Origin: Lonicera japonica | Lineage: Eukaryota; Streptophyta; Magnoliopsida; Dipsacales; Caprifoliaceae | Direction: 5' to 3' | Length of the DNA stretch: 64,000 nt | NCBI GenBank assembly: GCA_021464415.1 | Contig: CM038469.1 | Coordinates: 14,548,501-14,612,500, forward strand | Shown: piece after piece, positions 20,601 through 32,590 of the stretch | How positions within the stretch are numbered: position 1 is the stretch's first letter | How the letters are laid out: the number at the start of each line of letters is the position of its first letter | The notes under the pieces: model-generated | The model's input: only the letters and a program-made list of their open reading frames with translations | Databases searched by the model: none | Told to the model about the DNA's origin: nothing | Translations under genes and position numbers: made by a program

Positions 20601-23021
20601 AAGAAGTTAATGAGAAGAGTAGAAGACTGTCAGATCAATAATGTAAAATTACATCAATATGAGTATATTAGTAAATTTCAAGGTTCTAAAAGGTGCTAGG
20701 CGGACCTAGGGTGGTGACCTAGCACCTAGCACCTAGTCGGGGCAGGCGGCCAGGCGGCAGGCAATTTTTTTTAATTATATTTTAAATTTTTAAATATATC
20801 TAAAATTATATATAAAAAATAAAACACTGAAAAATCATCAAATCAAACATAGTACTCAAATAAACATAAAAAAGAAGTTCAAATGTTCAATTAACAAGTG
20901 AAACATGGCCATTGGATTCACTATCCAAAACAAATTGCACACGAGGTCACATCTACATGAAATTAATCAAATTATCAATTTATTTTAAGTGGCAATAGCA
21001 ACAACAACAACAACAACAACAACAATAATAATAATAAGCTAGTGAAAAAGAAAAGGCAACAATAAAAGAAAAATAAGAAGAAAGTTCAAGATAAGATTGA
21101 CGAAGTGAAGTAGCATGATGTGTTTATAACTAGTCAAAGCGAATTCTTCTTGAACGTCTTCTAGCGATTACAATTGTTGGCTAGGGTTTCGTTTCAATCA
21201 GAGGAATGAAAGATGAATTTACTTATAATGGTTGATAGATTGTATCCATTTTTTTAAATGGTAATTTTTTAACAAAAAGAAAAATAGGTAGCTCCTTCAA
21301 AACAAGAAAAAAAAATAAGTATATCTGCCCAACCCGCCTAGGCACCCGCCTAATCACCCGGCGAGGCACTAATCAGGGCGCCCGGGCACTGGCTAGCCCT
21401 TAGGCGCCGCCTAAGCGGCTGCCTAGCCCGCCTTTTAGAATACTGGTAAATTTATGAAGGAAAAAAAATAGATCCATTACAATAAAAAGCAAGGCTATGG
21501 AATCTTAATGAAAATTATTCTGAAGGGAACAAGACATTAACCTATCTACTTCAAAATTATTTAGATAAAAAAGGATTTGTGTAGTCAGTCAAGCTACCAG
21601 ATTGTACCTTTTGAGCTAGATGTAGAAGAGAATGTATTGATTAATTTGTGGAACCCCTTGACATAAATTGCAGAAAAATGTAATAAAAGCTGAAATTGAA
21701 AGCAAACCTCCTCGTATGATGGTAATGAATAATTTAATGGGTACTGAGGGTGTTCAAGAGTTGTACGAACTAGCTTCTGCACTGACACAAGAACAACTTA
21801 ATAAGGATATGCCAAACAGTAAGAAATATGAAGCTTAACAAAATATGTAAAATAACAATACTAATAACTAATATTTCATTATTTTGGGATGTATTAATCA
21901 ATTATGAGCTTTACTCTACAACGGACAATTGATAATTCCAATAAATATTGCGAAGCCACAGGCTCCTCCCAGTGAAAAGTCAAGAAATTCTTAACCTAAC
22001 CTGTTCGGGGGATTCAGTATCTGAAGAGTTCTTCCTGAAACTCTCCATTGCATCGCGATTAAAATGACATTGCATCACTTTGTCAAAAATCTGCATAGAA
22101 TTATGGAAGACTGTTGTTATTATCTTTATAGCATCTGCCACATTTCATTTGACGAGCAAGAAAAAGCCAATGCCGTGGTACAAATTCTGCTGTTATCAGT
22201 TACCTTCAAATCATCTTCGCTAAATGTTGTCAGAAAAGCAACCAGTGAATCAGTGGACCTCCTTGCTGGATCCGATAAGCTAACCCCAAACTCACTATCG
22301 TAAACACTCAAAAACTCCTTCCAGTTTCCTTTACTACCTTTCATTCCTCGTTTTTGAGCCAACTTGATAATTTCAACGAGAACCTAACAACGTTTACACC
22401 ATTGAGTTTAAATATAATAAAACCATAAACATCCACTTTTTGGGTTTCTGCTACACTGAATACTATATTATACATACATATATATATATCAAATAAAAGG
22501 TCTAAGGAACCATCTTAATAGTATATAACTGTACACGCATATATCTCTCTCATAATTTATGAGAGATAATTGTAAAAGTTTCACAATGTACATGTTATCT
22601 TTCTTCAACAGGTAATATAGAGCTCTTACTGCTCGGTTTTTCCTTTGAGCTTTGCGTTTTCCTTGAATGAGAAATTGGTAAATCAGCATATAAAGTTTGA
22701 GATTGAGCTGACAAAATGCCATCATGTGATTCAAACTCTTGACTAAAACTTTTAAGAATGAATATAACAATTCAGGAATCATTGGAATCACAAAAACTCA
22801 AACCAAACAAGCACTTAATGTTCATTTGAAAATTTCAACTTGCATTGAGAATTGAACAATTTATAGCTCAATTAGTCAAAAAGTAAGAATTCTCTCCCAC
22901 AGAAAAAAAAAATTCATACTGCAAATTACGTTGCTATTCGGTGGAAAAATAACGAGCAATGTACATGTACTGGAAAAGAGAAGCTTACATCTTTTCCAGC
23001 TGCGGCGATCTTCTCGTCCAT
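17661..23021 (-). CDS. SDN: Small RNA degrading nuclease (SDN1/2-type DEDDh exonuclease)
   Basis: Minus-strand coding exons: 23021-22989, 22383-22204, 22090-22001, 21776-21708, 20585-20445, 20349-20233, 20157-20088, 19902-19808, 19314-19180, 19096-18989, 18626-18522, 17981-17661. They join in phase into 1464 nt (487 aa). The protein has an N-terminal helical region (starts [11 protein letters not shown]), then an RNase T/DEDDh exonuclease domain with [12 protein letters not shown] (D147, E149), [10 protein letters not shown] (D231) and TPHNSLDDA (H279, D284). An RRM-like segment follows (about 311-400), then a C-terminal coiled coil ([20 protein letters not shown]). SDN enzymes trim 2'-O-methylated plant microRNAs from the 3' end. 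Intron 8 starts GCAAGT, a GC-AG intron; only this join keeps the conserved [18 protein letters not shown]. All catalytic residues are present. Which SDN paralogue it is needs a phylogeny. Confidence 0.93.
18173..18380. mobile_element. Stowaway-like MITE in SDN intron 11
   Basis: Right end TTTGGGATGGAGGGAG with TA after it (18381-18382). The left end, CTCTCTCTCCAAGTCTCC then ATCCCTAATTAGGAGT, is a diverged copy of the inverted end, with TA before it (18171-18172). Confidence 0.65.
18719..18977. mobile_element. Tourist-like (PIF/Harbinger) MITE in SDN intron 10
   Basis: Ends GGGTACGTTTGATAAAAAAA and, in reverse complement, GGGTGCGTTTGATAAAAAAA. Flanked on both sides by TAA (18716-18718, 18978-18980), the 3-bp duplication of this superfamily. 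Length 259 bp. Confidence 0.8.
19490..19570 (+). mobile_element. tRNA-derived SINE-like sequence in SDN intron 8
   Basis: Pol III-type boxes: A-box-like TGGACTAGTGG (19494-19504) and B box GGTTCGAACCC (19531-19541), 26 bp apart. There is no cloverleaf, so it is not a tRNA gene. Element ends are not defined. Confidence 0.5.
20679..21445. mobile_element. hAT-like non-autonomous transposon in SDN intron 4
   Basis: GTAAATTT occurs on both sides (20671-20678 and 21446-21453), an exact 8-bp duplication as made by hAT transposases. Ends are CAAGGTTCTAAAAGGTG and, in reverse complement, CAGTATTCTAAAAGGCG, starting with CA as in many hAT elements. The outer ~80-100 bp on each side are GC-rich with repeated CTAGGCGG/GCCTAGGC motifs, while the middle is AT-rich with a (CAA)n tract. 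No transposase is encoded. Confidence 0.75.
20999..21037. repeat. (CAA)n/(ATA)n microsatellite
   Basis: Run of CAA units passing into ATA units, inside the hAT-like element. Confidence 0.85.
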
Positions 23022-23049
23022 TAGGTATACGGTGGCGCTTAAGCGGCGA

Positions 23050-23120
23050 CTCTGTGTGTGAGAGAGAGAGAGAGAGGGGGCGGCAAATGAGAAAAGCGGG
23101 AAGATGAGGGTTAGGGTTTA
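23050..23120 (-). promoter_or_regulatory. SDN 5'-UTR/promoter: CT repeat and telo-box-like motif
   Basis: On the coding strand a (CT)n tract lies about 35 bp upstream of the ATG (GAGAGA run at about 23059-23077 on the + strand). TAAACCCTAACCC lies at 23107-23119 further up. CT-rich tracts and telo-boxes are common near plant transcription starts. The exact start is unknown. Confidence 0.45.
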
Positions 23121-23158
23121 TGCTTAACGGTGGAAGGAAGGAAGTTAGTTTTCAGTTA

Positions 23159-23648
23159 GGATGCTTTTGATGGCGAATTTGTACATGTAATTAAATTGTT
23201 TTAGAATTGATTTGTATAAAAAATATTAGTTAAATGTGATCGATTGTTTTAATTTTTTATTCAAAATATATTGATTGTATTATAATATTTTTAATGTAAA
23301 AAAATTATTATTATTTTTATTTTACATAATTTTATACTTATAATAAATTTTGTTTAATTAATATATTTTAAATATTAAATTTGTATTAAATTTTAAATTA
23401 TAGCATTTTTAATATAAAAAATGGGTAAAACTTTATCTTAAAATTTGTGCAAGTAGTCTAAAAAAACAAAAACATGGCCTCCCAAAAAAATATTTTCAAG
23501 CTTATAGTGAAAAAAAGCTTATGTTTACCAAAAAGATAAAATTTAACTATCTAACAAATTTTGACAATCAAACATATTAAAAATGACAACTTTAATAAAA
23601 AAAAATCTTACTATTTTTTATAGAAAAATATAACAATCAAACATACCC
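23159..23648. mobile_element. Tourist-like MITE upstream of SDN
   Basis: Ends GGATGCTTTTGATGG and, in reverse complement, GGGTATGTTTGATTG. TTA on both sides (23156-23158, 23649-23651). Length 490 bp, AT-rich inside. It begins 138 bp upstream of the SDN start codon, so it lies in or next to the promoter. Confidence 0.7.
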
Positions 23649-23651
23649 TTA

Positions 23652-24234
23652 AAGATTTAATGGGCTCATTTGCCCGACAGGTTTTGCCCATTGCGGGCTT
23701 ATGGGCCAAGGAGGTTGAATTTTTCTCTCGAAATGTTGAAATCATGTGACTTCACAAATCATAAAATTTTGAAATATAGATTTTTAATCTCATGAATGGA
23801 CAGTCGTGAATGTTTAAAAAATTAGACGGTTGAGATTGATTAATTGGTTTGAGCATGATAATAAAAAAATTCAAAAACGCTTTCTTTTGTTATTATATTG
23901 TGTATTGATTTTTTGAATCGTTCCCTCATTATATTGTGATTAATTTTTTTTATATTTGTCGTATTACCATATTCATGTTATATTATATCAATACTTGAAA
24001 TTTGAGATGGAATAAGTATTTGTCTTCTAAAGTGACACTTTTTCGTGCCAGCACATAAAGATTTAATGATTTATTCTTCTATTTTTGCCCATGTACAATG
24101 TTTCTCCTAACATTTTTCTTTGCTCAAGTTCAACAAAACTATCGTACAGAGTATTGCTGGTCTCATTGTTATTGTTTAGACCAAACTCTTTACATTAAGC
24201 ACTGGTTGGGGTTGAATAAGAAGTCACAACGTAA
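23652..24234. other. Intergenic, nothing recognised
   Basis: AT-rich sequence without a convincing ORF, inverted repeat or known motif. Confidence 0.6.
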
Positions 24235-24960
24235 CAACAGTGACAGAACCAGAATTTAAACCCGGAGGGAGAGGGCGGTGTGTTTCAATATTAGAGTACA
24301 AAAACACATAATTTCAAAACTGTAATATTTTAATCCAAACATAATGGTAAAATTCTTAAAATTATCTACTACCACTACTTCAAAATTGAAAAAATTAATT
24401 TCAGTTCATTAAAATAGGGCTAAGTTAAAATTATGGCTAAATTATTAGAGATCAAACTAATTGGGCTAACTTATTATGGATTTGAAATTAAATAGATTAA
24501 TAATCATAATTAAGTCGTATATTAAAAGAAAATATATTAAGACAACCAGCGCCAAAGCAAGTGGAATAGTCTAATTGACGTGAAGCCCTTTGGACTTGTT
24601 CGAGTTTCACCAATGGGTATAAGGTGGGTTTCTTTGTATATAATTAACGAGAGAAACTTAAAGTTTTATTTTAAAAAATAAATAAATAAATAAATAAAAG
24701 AAGCACCAGTAAGGCACCAAAAGGAAAACATGATAAATAAGCAAAAAGAAACCACCAACAAAAAAGCTAGGTGAAAGTGGGTAGTTGCACATTTTTTCCT
24801 TTAATTTTACTCATTACCTAAATATAGTCCACTTTTTTTTCAAAACCTTATATATAACCCTAAAATTTCGTGTGTGTCCATATATAGGAATTTCTTTTTT
24901 TTATTAAAAGAAAAAAAGGGGTCAATGGACCCCATGCCCCTACACCCCTCCGCCAATGCG
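24235..24960. mobile_element. Possible non-autonomous DNA element with GC-rich ends
   Basis: Starts near AACAGTGACAGAACCAGAAT with AAACCCGGAGGGAG and ends near CCCCTACACCCCTCCGCC, imperfect inverted ends around an AT-rich centre. A SINE-like stretch with CTTGTTCGAGTTTCACC (about 24595-24611) and an (AAAT)n run after 24670 lie inside. Ends are not certain. Confidence 0.35.
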
Positions 24961-26748
24961 TAAAAGTATAAGAGATTGATAACTTGATATGTTTAAAACC
25001 TATTGAGTAATCCAGTTAAGCATGTGGCACAATTTTGATAATTAAATTTTTGATAAGACATGATAATCCAGGATAATGTTTGGTGAAGATAGGGGGATAT
25101 CCTCACCCTTTTATTTATACATATTAAACATAAAATTTATGGGCTCATATATTAATTTATATTTTATTAAAGGCTGGCCAGATTTATTTGGTGAATTAAC
25201 ATACATGACAGAGCTCAAGAGGGATATTAAGAGGAAATTTGGTTTGGAAGATGAGAATGTCAAGTTTCTTTGGGCACAGATGAAGCTCAATCACCCAAAA
25301 CTTATATCTATTTAAAAGATAATTTCTTAGAATATTACACAAAAGAACCGAAGGATCATAACCTGCTGGAGGCGCCTATGGCTCAGTGTTGACTTCACCC
25401 CCTTCGACATATAAACATGTTTTTGAAGGAGCCGAACCAGCTCATCCATAACTTAGGGCCTAAGCAACATTTAATACTCAGGCCCCACCTGGCGCGTGTT
25501 TAAGTTCTAGGCTACTCAACCTATAGGAGAAACCCGCAAGCCACCTCCAGATGATTGGTGAACACAAAAGACACTGGGCACAAAAAGTGGGTGGCCCATA
25601 AAGGCACAAGGCTACACCAAGCGTGTGGAGATAAGAGTTCATGTCCTTATAAAAGGTAATTCGATTATCTTAGATAAAAGGGATAGGAAAAAAAAAAAAA
25701 AAAAAACAAGAATTAAATGGGAAGGTCAAAACCCGAACAAGCACCGACATTTTTTTAAGAAAAGACAATCAGAAGACCATATCAAACATATATTCTTTAG
25801 GATCTTCCATAAGAATAGCGTACAAAACAAAAAAAAAACATATCCAATCAGTTATCATTATTTGGGTGTTGCTTTCACCTCCCTCCTTACCAAAAATATC
25901 TCTCGTCTTTGCTCGTATTTATCACATAAATCAATGGTGCATTTATCCTAGTCCATACATTTTTATTACAAGTTACGCCTTGAAATTATTACACATCTTA
26001 CTCTAGTATTATCACCATTCACACAAACCACCCCTTGCCTTTCACTTTTATACTTATCTACAGTTGAGTATTGCTATTAGTACTCTAGAGAAATTCTCTA
26101 CCACTTTAAAATGATCTTTAGTGATCTTGTATTTTTAGGGATGTACAGTTTGTCTACATTATATGCAAACATTGAAAATAATGAAATCTCAATGAATATG
26201 AAAGAAGAGATAATTTAGATCATCCTGTAAAAAAAAAAAAAAAAAATTGTTAACATGTGCTCATGGGGCACATGATAACTATACTATTAATGAAAAGAAT
26301 AACATCATACATGAAAATTTGTGCTTAATTTAATGTATATTAAAACCTTATTTTTTTTATATATAAATGCTTAATATGTGACGTTAAGACATTCGTTAAC
26401 ATCATGACCCCTTAAAACAAAATCTTTCAACTTATAGCTCATCGATGCAAAGTTTTGTTTTCGTAGGACAAGTTCAAACTACCTCAACAACCTTTTACCA
26501 ATTCTACCTGATCATCATGAAAATTTGTCCTTTGGCTAACAACCATAATTTTGTCTAAGTACCACACTCACTCTAATAATGCAAACTCTTAATTAGGACA
26601 GATTACCATTAATCCAAAAGGGAAGAAATATATCTCACTGGAGACAATTACAATTTACAAGCTTAATTAAGAAGTACCAAAAATAGACCCACAACATTTA
26701 ACAGAAACTACGTAGCATCACTTTCAGTAGACTTTAGATGAACACTCA
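24961..26748. other. Intergenic with unassigned repeat-like stretch
   Basis: A 79-codon frame at 25076-25315 (ends KLNHPKLISI) matches nothing I recognise. From 25330 to 25640 the sequence is more GC-rich (GGAGGCGCCTATGGCTCAG, CAGGCCCCACCTGGCGCG) and could be a retroelement scrap. Poly(A) runs at 25689 and 26230. No gene supported. Confidence 0.4.
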
Positions 26749-27378
26749 GGCTCGTTTGGTTCGAGTTTTGGGAATGGAATGGCATGGAATGGGAATACTT
26801 GATTCCTGGAAAGTTATTTTCCTGGCATTAAGGATGCCATGCGATGTTTGGTTCAACCAGGAATAGGAGTGGAATAAAGTATCAATTACAAAAAACCCTT
26901 CTTTTTAAAGATGAGAAAAACATCACCTACTAATTTTTCAAAAGAGACAATTACTACAATGAATTACAAAAATTACACATGCCTAGCTAATAACTATCCT
27001 ACAAAAATTACAATTATTTTTAATTAAAAAAAATTACAACATGAAAAAAGAAAAGAAAAAAGTTTCAAATAATTTTTTTTTTCATTTTTTGTGTAGGCAG
27101 CGTAATTAAAAAAAAAGTTCCAAACAATTTTTTCATACACTGATGGAAAAAGAATTATTTATTCATAAGGAAGATGTTTATTAGTCCCAACATGAAAAAA
27201 TTAAAAAAGATGCTCATTGGTAATGGTTTAATCCTTATGATTTAAATGGGAGAACTTTGGGGGAAGGTTTGTTCCTGGAATCATTTATTCCGGACTTAAA
27301 ACTTGAACCAAACGCGGGAATGTTTCGAAATGGAATGTAGCATTCCTGAAATGGTTTAAATCTTGAACGAAACGAGCC
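26749..27378. mobile_element. MITE-like element, about 630 bp
   Basis: Ends GGCTCGTTTGGTTCGAG and, in reverse complement, GGCTCGTTTCGTTCAAG. Next to each end is a GGAATG-rich subterminal region (left 26771-26830, right 27240-27350). Flanking duplication is not clear (TCA against ATC). Confidence 0.65.
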
Positions 27379-27579
27379 ATCAAAGTCATCGACTAATATT
27401 CAAACCCAAGCCCGTGGAAAACGTAATTCAATATTTTCTTAAACTAATATCATATTAAAATGCTACAACTTTAGTTTTACATTAGTAAATAAAAAAAAAA
27501 AAAACTAATACAACTAATTTTCATCCTTTTTGATATCAAACAATCAATCAACCTGACAGGCACAAAACTTTTTTATTTA

Positions 27580-27821
27580 GTAGTTATTATTTGCACTTCA
27601 CAAAACACTTGGGAATACTCTATTTTTCATTTGTCCAATGACGGGCAAGTAAGTGCATATTACTCGCCGATGACAAGCGAGTATATATATCTACCTGCAT
27701 ACTCTCCCAATAACAAACGAGCAAAGCATTTTCAAACTTTTACTCGCTTGTCACTTGTCATCGGGCGAATGAACAAGTAGAGCATTTTTAAATATTTTAT
27801 GGTGTGCAAATAGCAACCACC
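27580..27821. mobile_element. MULE-like MITE, 242 bp
   Basis: Exact 9-bp repeat TTTTATTTA on both sides (27571-27579 and 27822-27830), as for Mutator-like elements. Ends GTAGTTATTATTTGCAC and, in reverse complement, GGTGGTTGCTATTTGCAC. The arms share further foldback with CGATGACAAGCGAGTA-type motifs. Confidence 0.75.
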
Positions 27822-27830
27822 TTTTATTTA

Positions 27831-28435
27831 TATACAAAATATTTTTACCTTAAAACTAGTTTCACTGTAACAAATGTTTAATTAATAAAATATATAACTC
27901 CAGATTAAAACGTGCAAACAATTTGAATAGAGATGAAACAAAATTAATGAACATTAAGTTGACCAAATTCGAATTAAATATATATATATATCTCCCACTA
28001 TGTGGAACTTAAAACTTTATAACATTTCATAAATAATCAAACCATTGAGGTGGTGCAATAGAATTAGTCGAGAGCAGTACTTATCTTTTACTTTTTCCTT
28101 TTCCTTTCTTTACTTCTTTAGTTTAGCTTTTTTTTACTTTCTTTTGAGCTGGGGTCCGAGACAATTATATCAAGAAAAATATTAACTTAAAGATGAAGAA
28201 ATTAGAATATAAAGCAAACAAAAGCAAGCACTGGAAAAAAAAATGGATTATTTATAATGACAAGGAAAAGACCCTAGCAGAAAAAGCCGTGCAAATTGGA
28301 AACACCGAAAAGGGCGGTTTAACTTAATGAGAGGATAATATATAAAAACTAACAAAATTAAAGTGCTAAACAACACACACAACATATATATATATATACA
28401 CGTACAAGATCCCTTCTCCCTTTCTCTTAAGAATT
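27831..28435. other. Intergenic, nothing recognised
   Basis: AT-rich; short TA runs at about 27979 and 28386. No gene or element ends seen. Confidence 0.55.
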
Positions 28436-28733
28436 AACCTTTTGGCCCTTGAATACAATTAACCATTATATACGAGGAGTAAGTTGATGAATTATTTGAT
28501 GATTAGTAGATCACATTTCATCAAATTTTATCGAAAATTCAACCAATAAGTGAGTTTTAGTAAACACCTAAAATTTCAACCGACAAAAATGTGTATATGT
28601 CAATTTTTTAGTAAAATCACTTCCCATTTAAATTTTTGATAAAATTTGGTAAAAATGATCTACTAGCCAAATTATTTTCACTAACTTTCATAAAAAAAAT
28701 CCATATGTTTACCCTTTAAAAAGGTTGGTCCAC
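28436..28733. mobile_element. Diverged foldback MITE
   Basis: Left half (AACCTTTTGGCCCTTG ... TTAGTAGATCACATTTCATC) is an imperfect inverted copy of the right half (AAATGATCTACTAGCCAAAT ... AAAAAGGTTGGTCC). Ends and duplication are approximate. Confidence 0.5.
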
Positions 28734-29719
28734 ATTTAAGGACCACAAAGTTAGTCCTTATAGAAGGAAATCGCGTATATATATAATGTATAATTCAGAT
28801 TCTGCATAATAACAATTCGGAGTATGCACAATAATATGAGGAATGAAGCACCTTTGAAATATCAGCAAGATATGTAGATATGTTAATCAGCTTTTGACCT
28901 CAAAGTCCTTGGGTTTGTTCATGTTTGTTGTTGTTGGTCATTCCCTCCTTGTAGTTTCTTCATAGTAAGTCAGCTTTCTATGAGCAATAAACATTCCCAC
29001 TAACTACTGGAATAGGATGCCAAAACTTATCACACATCAAATATAATAATATCCAAGAACATGGTAAAGTATGCGGATTATATACAGCAAAATTCCCAAA
29101 GCATAAAGCTTCTGAGTGACAGTAAACTTTCGAAGCAAAGTTACACAGTAACGAAATTCCGTTAATGCAGCACAGATACTCTCATGAACAAAATTGAAAA
29201 TTTTAGAATCTTTGCAAGTAAAAGCGCAAGTTCTTTAGGACCCTTGACCACAAAATAAAGTTCAAACAGGTTTCAGTATCATCCTAATTGCATCAAGAAA
29301 CCTGAAAGAGCATTTCTGCACTTATCGGCTTCATAAGTACCAGATGCAATGTACACCCCATTAGTGCATTCATATGATTTGTCCGGTTGATAAAACCAGT
29401 AAGAATATAGTTTTTCACTTGAATAAGCTTTCACAGCAAGAGGAGATACAAAAGGCTCATTAGATTAAAACCAACAACATACAATTCTTGGGCCATTTGG
29501 CATGTCCTGCTTAAACAATTGGTACAGTTTCAAAATCAAGAAAAGAAAGAAAAGAGAAACGGAATAAAGGTGGACATACCAGTTGGAACCTATGGGGAGT
29601 ATGCGAAAGGAACACAACCTTTTCTCAATTACTACATTGCACTTGCAAGGCTAAGACAGACAGCATTCATGATAAAATCAAAGAAAACAACAACATAACT
29701 TAAGAACTCAAATCAAAAA
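28734..29719 (-). other. Possible 3' end of a minus-strand transcript next to the gap
   Basis: The sequence is less AT-monotonous than its neighbours. A 61-codon minus-strand open stretch (29464-29279) contains KLYSYWFYQPDKSYECTN and TYEADKCRNALSG. I do not recognise a family, and a frame this short can arise by chance. If real, its upstream exons may fall in the N gap. Confidence 0.2.
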
Positions 29720-29819
29720 NNNNNNNNNNNNNNNNNNNNNNNNNNNNNNNNNNNNNNNNNNNNNNNNNNNNNNNNNNNNNNNNNNNNNNNNNNNNNNNNN
29801 NNNNNNNNNNNNNNNNNNN
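29720..29819. other. Assembly gap (100 N)
   Basis: Exactly 100 N characters, the usual placeholder for a scaffold join of unknown size. Confidence 0.99.
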
Positions 29820-32580
29820 TGCCTTTTGGTTCTTTTTTTCTTATGTTTGGAAAGTTAAACTGATAAATTGGTACTGTTTTTTCTTATATGTAAAATTTGA
29901 GTTTCTATGAAAGATTTTATTAATATATAATTAATCCATATTTTTTTGGAGTTCTTAGTCTATATTAAAGAAAAGGTAAGATTGAGGGGGGAGATTCATG
30001 TGAACCACAGGTTTAATGAGATAAGTATTTGTTAATTAGACGATTAAATTTCAAGCAATAAGGTTGTTTTCATGTGGATTAATTTGATAAGAGTGTATTA
30101 GTTGGCGGAATGCATATGGATCCATATAAATCTGTTAAATTCGTCTAATATCAAATCTATTTTAATTAATGATTAATCACTAAATTAAAATGTTACCTCT
30201 TTGAATTAAATAAATATGTCCATGTAAAAAATTTGCACTCGTCAAATGTATGAAGTGACATGTATGACATGTATCACAGACGGACTCATCTTTTTTTTCT
30301 TTTCGGTTTCTCACGAGGTGTCCCAAACTCACATTGAAAGACTAATTCTCACTCACAAATCTGATCTTGCCGTTAGCCGCAAAATTTGTATCTGCAGGAG
30401 TTCGAACTCAAAATATCTTCAAACCATTTGTCCCAACAAATATTAAATATGTGGTGGACAAACTTATCTAAGTACTAATAAATTTAGTAAAAGTAGTGTT
30501 TATCTGCACTACCACAACTACATCATATACTATCATCTCGACCAAAACCAGAACAGCTTGGCCACTTGACTTATATATTGCGAGAAATTCGATCAAAAGT
30601 TGCAAAAGAAGAGTGACTTTAAAATTAGCGTGCTGTGAAATGGAAGTTCATCAATAGTTTGCCTGGTTATTTATAGTTAAAAACACGACTTTTGAGTCAT
30701 CTTCTAGTCACATTTATTTAACAAGTTGCACTTTTGGGCTTTCAAAATCTGTTGTTTAATCTTGCACCTCCACTACTCAAAATGGCCATTAATAATAGAT
30801 GGTTATTGTCCTTGTCAAACATTTTTTTTTCTTTTCGTTTGTGTTTGGTCCCTTATATTATATTTATATGTTCACAAATATAATGCGCCACGGTGGGTAA
30901 TAATCTAGCATTGAATTCTATCTCATGCATATTGAAAGGAGTCGGTTTAGGTTTTTCAAAACAAAACATGCACCGGTTGGGTCGGGTTGTTTCTCACTGG
31001 ATACTTATATTAAATTTTGGTATAAATATGCAACGGTTTAAGATATCTCCCTAACGTGTCAAGTTTATGACGAGTTTTTGGGTATAAGTTCTCGAACGAA
31101 AATCCTATATAAGTTCAAGTCGATAGTGACGTAAGCATAGGCATGTCTAGGTGAAATTAGGACAACTGTAATGCTTATTTCTTATTTAAAATTCTTTTTA
31201 ATTTAACCTGTTTGACCATTCCAACCTGATTTCAATATGAATTTTTTTTATTAAATAAAATTATAATAGCACGACATTACAATGTAATCAAAAGGCCATA
31301 TTTAAGTTTTCAAAACAAAGTTTTCACCTATTGAATTTCACTATAGATTTTATATAGACTAGGATCTCCATAATAAATCAAGGATGAAACAAGTTTTTTG
31401 AGCCTAAAGTGAATATGGGTTTCACAACAAATACCTGTCACGAGTTTTGATCGGGATCAAGTTAGCATAAATTTAACCCGTTTGATCCGATCCAACCTAA
31501 ATATAACATTTTTTTCTTTAAATACCCTTATAGTATACTTGCCGATTTATTATACGATCCGATAACACAATACAAAATCGACACAGATTTTCTAGGTATT
31601 AGAGAAATCTTAACAAGTAATTATATATGGATCATAAACATATGTTATAAGTCTTATGGTATCTTATACCTGCAATGCTACATATCGGATAAATCGACTT
31701 CTAGCACCAAGTTCGGACTATGTATGATGAAAATAATCGGATTTAGGTTTTTCAAAACAATAACTGTACAGGTGTAGGGTTCTCAAACCAGTGCTTATAT
31801 TAAATTTTGGTATAAATTCAAAAACCTATGATATCTCAATTACGAATTAAATTCGAGATGGGATTTTGGAAAATCTCTCTAATAATTACAGTTAAAATGA
31901 GTTTTTTAGGACATGGTGGTGAATATGGGTTCCATAACATTAATGAGTACATCCACTTTAATTAAATAAATAAAAATAGGGGCAATTAGTTTTAAGGACA
32001 AATATTCCTTTCTCTATTTATTTAAGGACACAACTTTTATACCAATACTTTAAGGTTCAAAGTTTTGTTTAAAATACAAACTTTTACAGATAAATAATTA
32101 AAATTAAATTAATCTAGCTACAAAACTAATTTATATTATTGTTATTCCTATAATGTCACTATCATCTAATTGATTATTAAACTAATCTAAACTTTTAAAA
32201 TCTTACTAGAAACTAATATCTATAAAATTAAATTCGAAATTTAAATTTAAACAATCAAAAAACTTATAACAACTTAATTAATTACTAAAATATAGAAAAT
32301 CAGATAATTCAAAATTTAAATTTCAACAATCAAAAAAAATTAACCAACCTAATCAATTTGATTAGTAATTAACAAGGGCCCACTAAGTTTAACCACGTTG
32401 TTGGATAAACTTAAAAAAATCAATATTGGCATAATTTTTATAAAATAATGATTCTTTTTAATTCAATTGTAAATTATCCACCAAATTTTTACTTTTATCC
32501 ACCATCATATAATATATCAAAAAGTAAACATAAATTGTATAGTAAAATGATATTTCTAATGTATATAATTTATTGTTAAC
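29820..32580. other. AT-rich intergenic with a dispersed repeat pair
   Basis: No gene. Two diverged direct copies of one sequence lie at about 30940-31130 and 31735-31900; they share GGTTTTTCAAAACAA and CTTATATTAAATTTTGGTAT. Downstream related pieces (GTGAATATGGGTTTCACAAC, 31411, and a similar stretch at about 31918) suggest one duplicated element of unknown type. Confidence 0.45.
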
Positions 32581-32590
32581 TATATCCACT

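Noticed and set aside
25625..25951. 108-codon plus-strand ORF
   Set aside because: Lysine run from a poly(A) tract and low complexity; no family.
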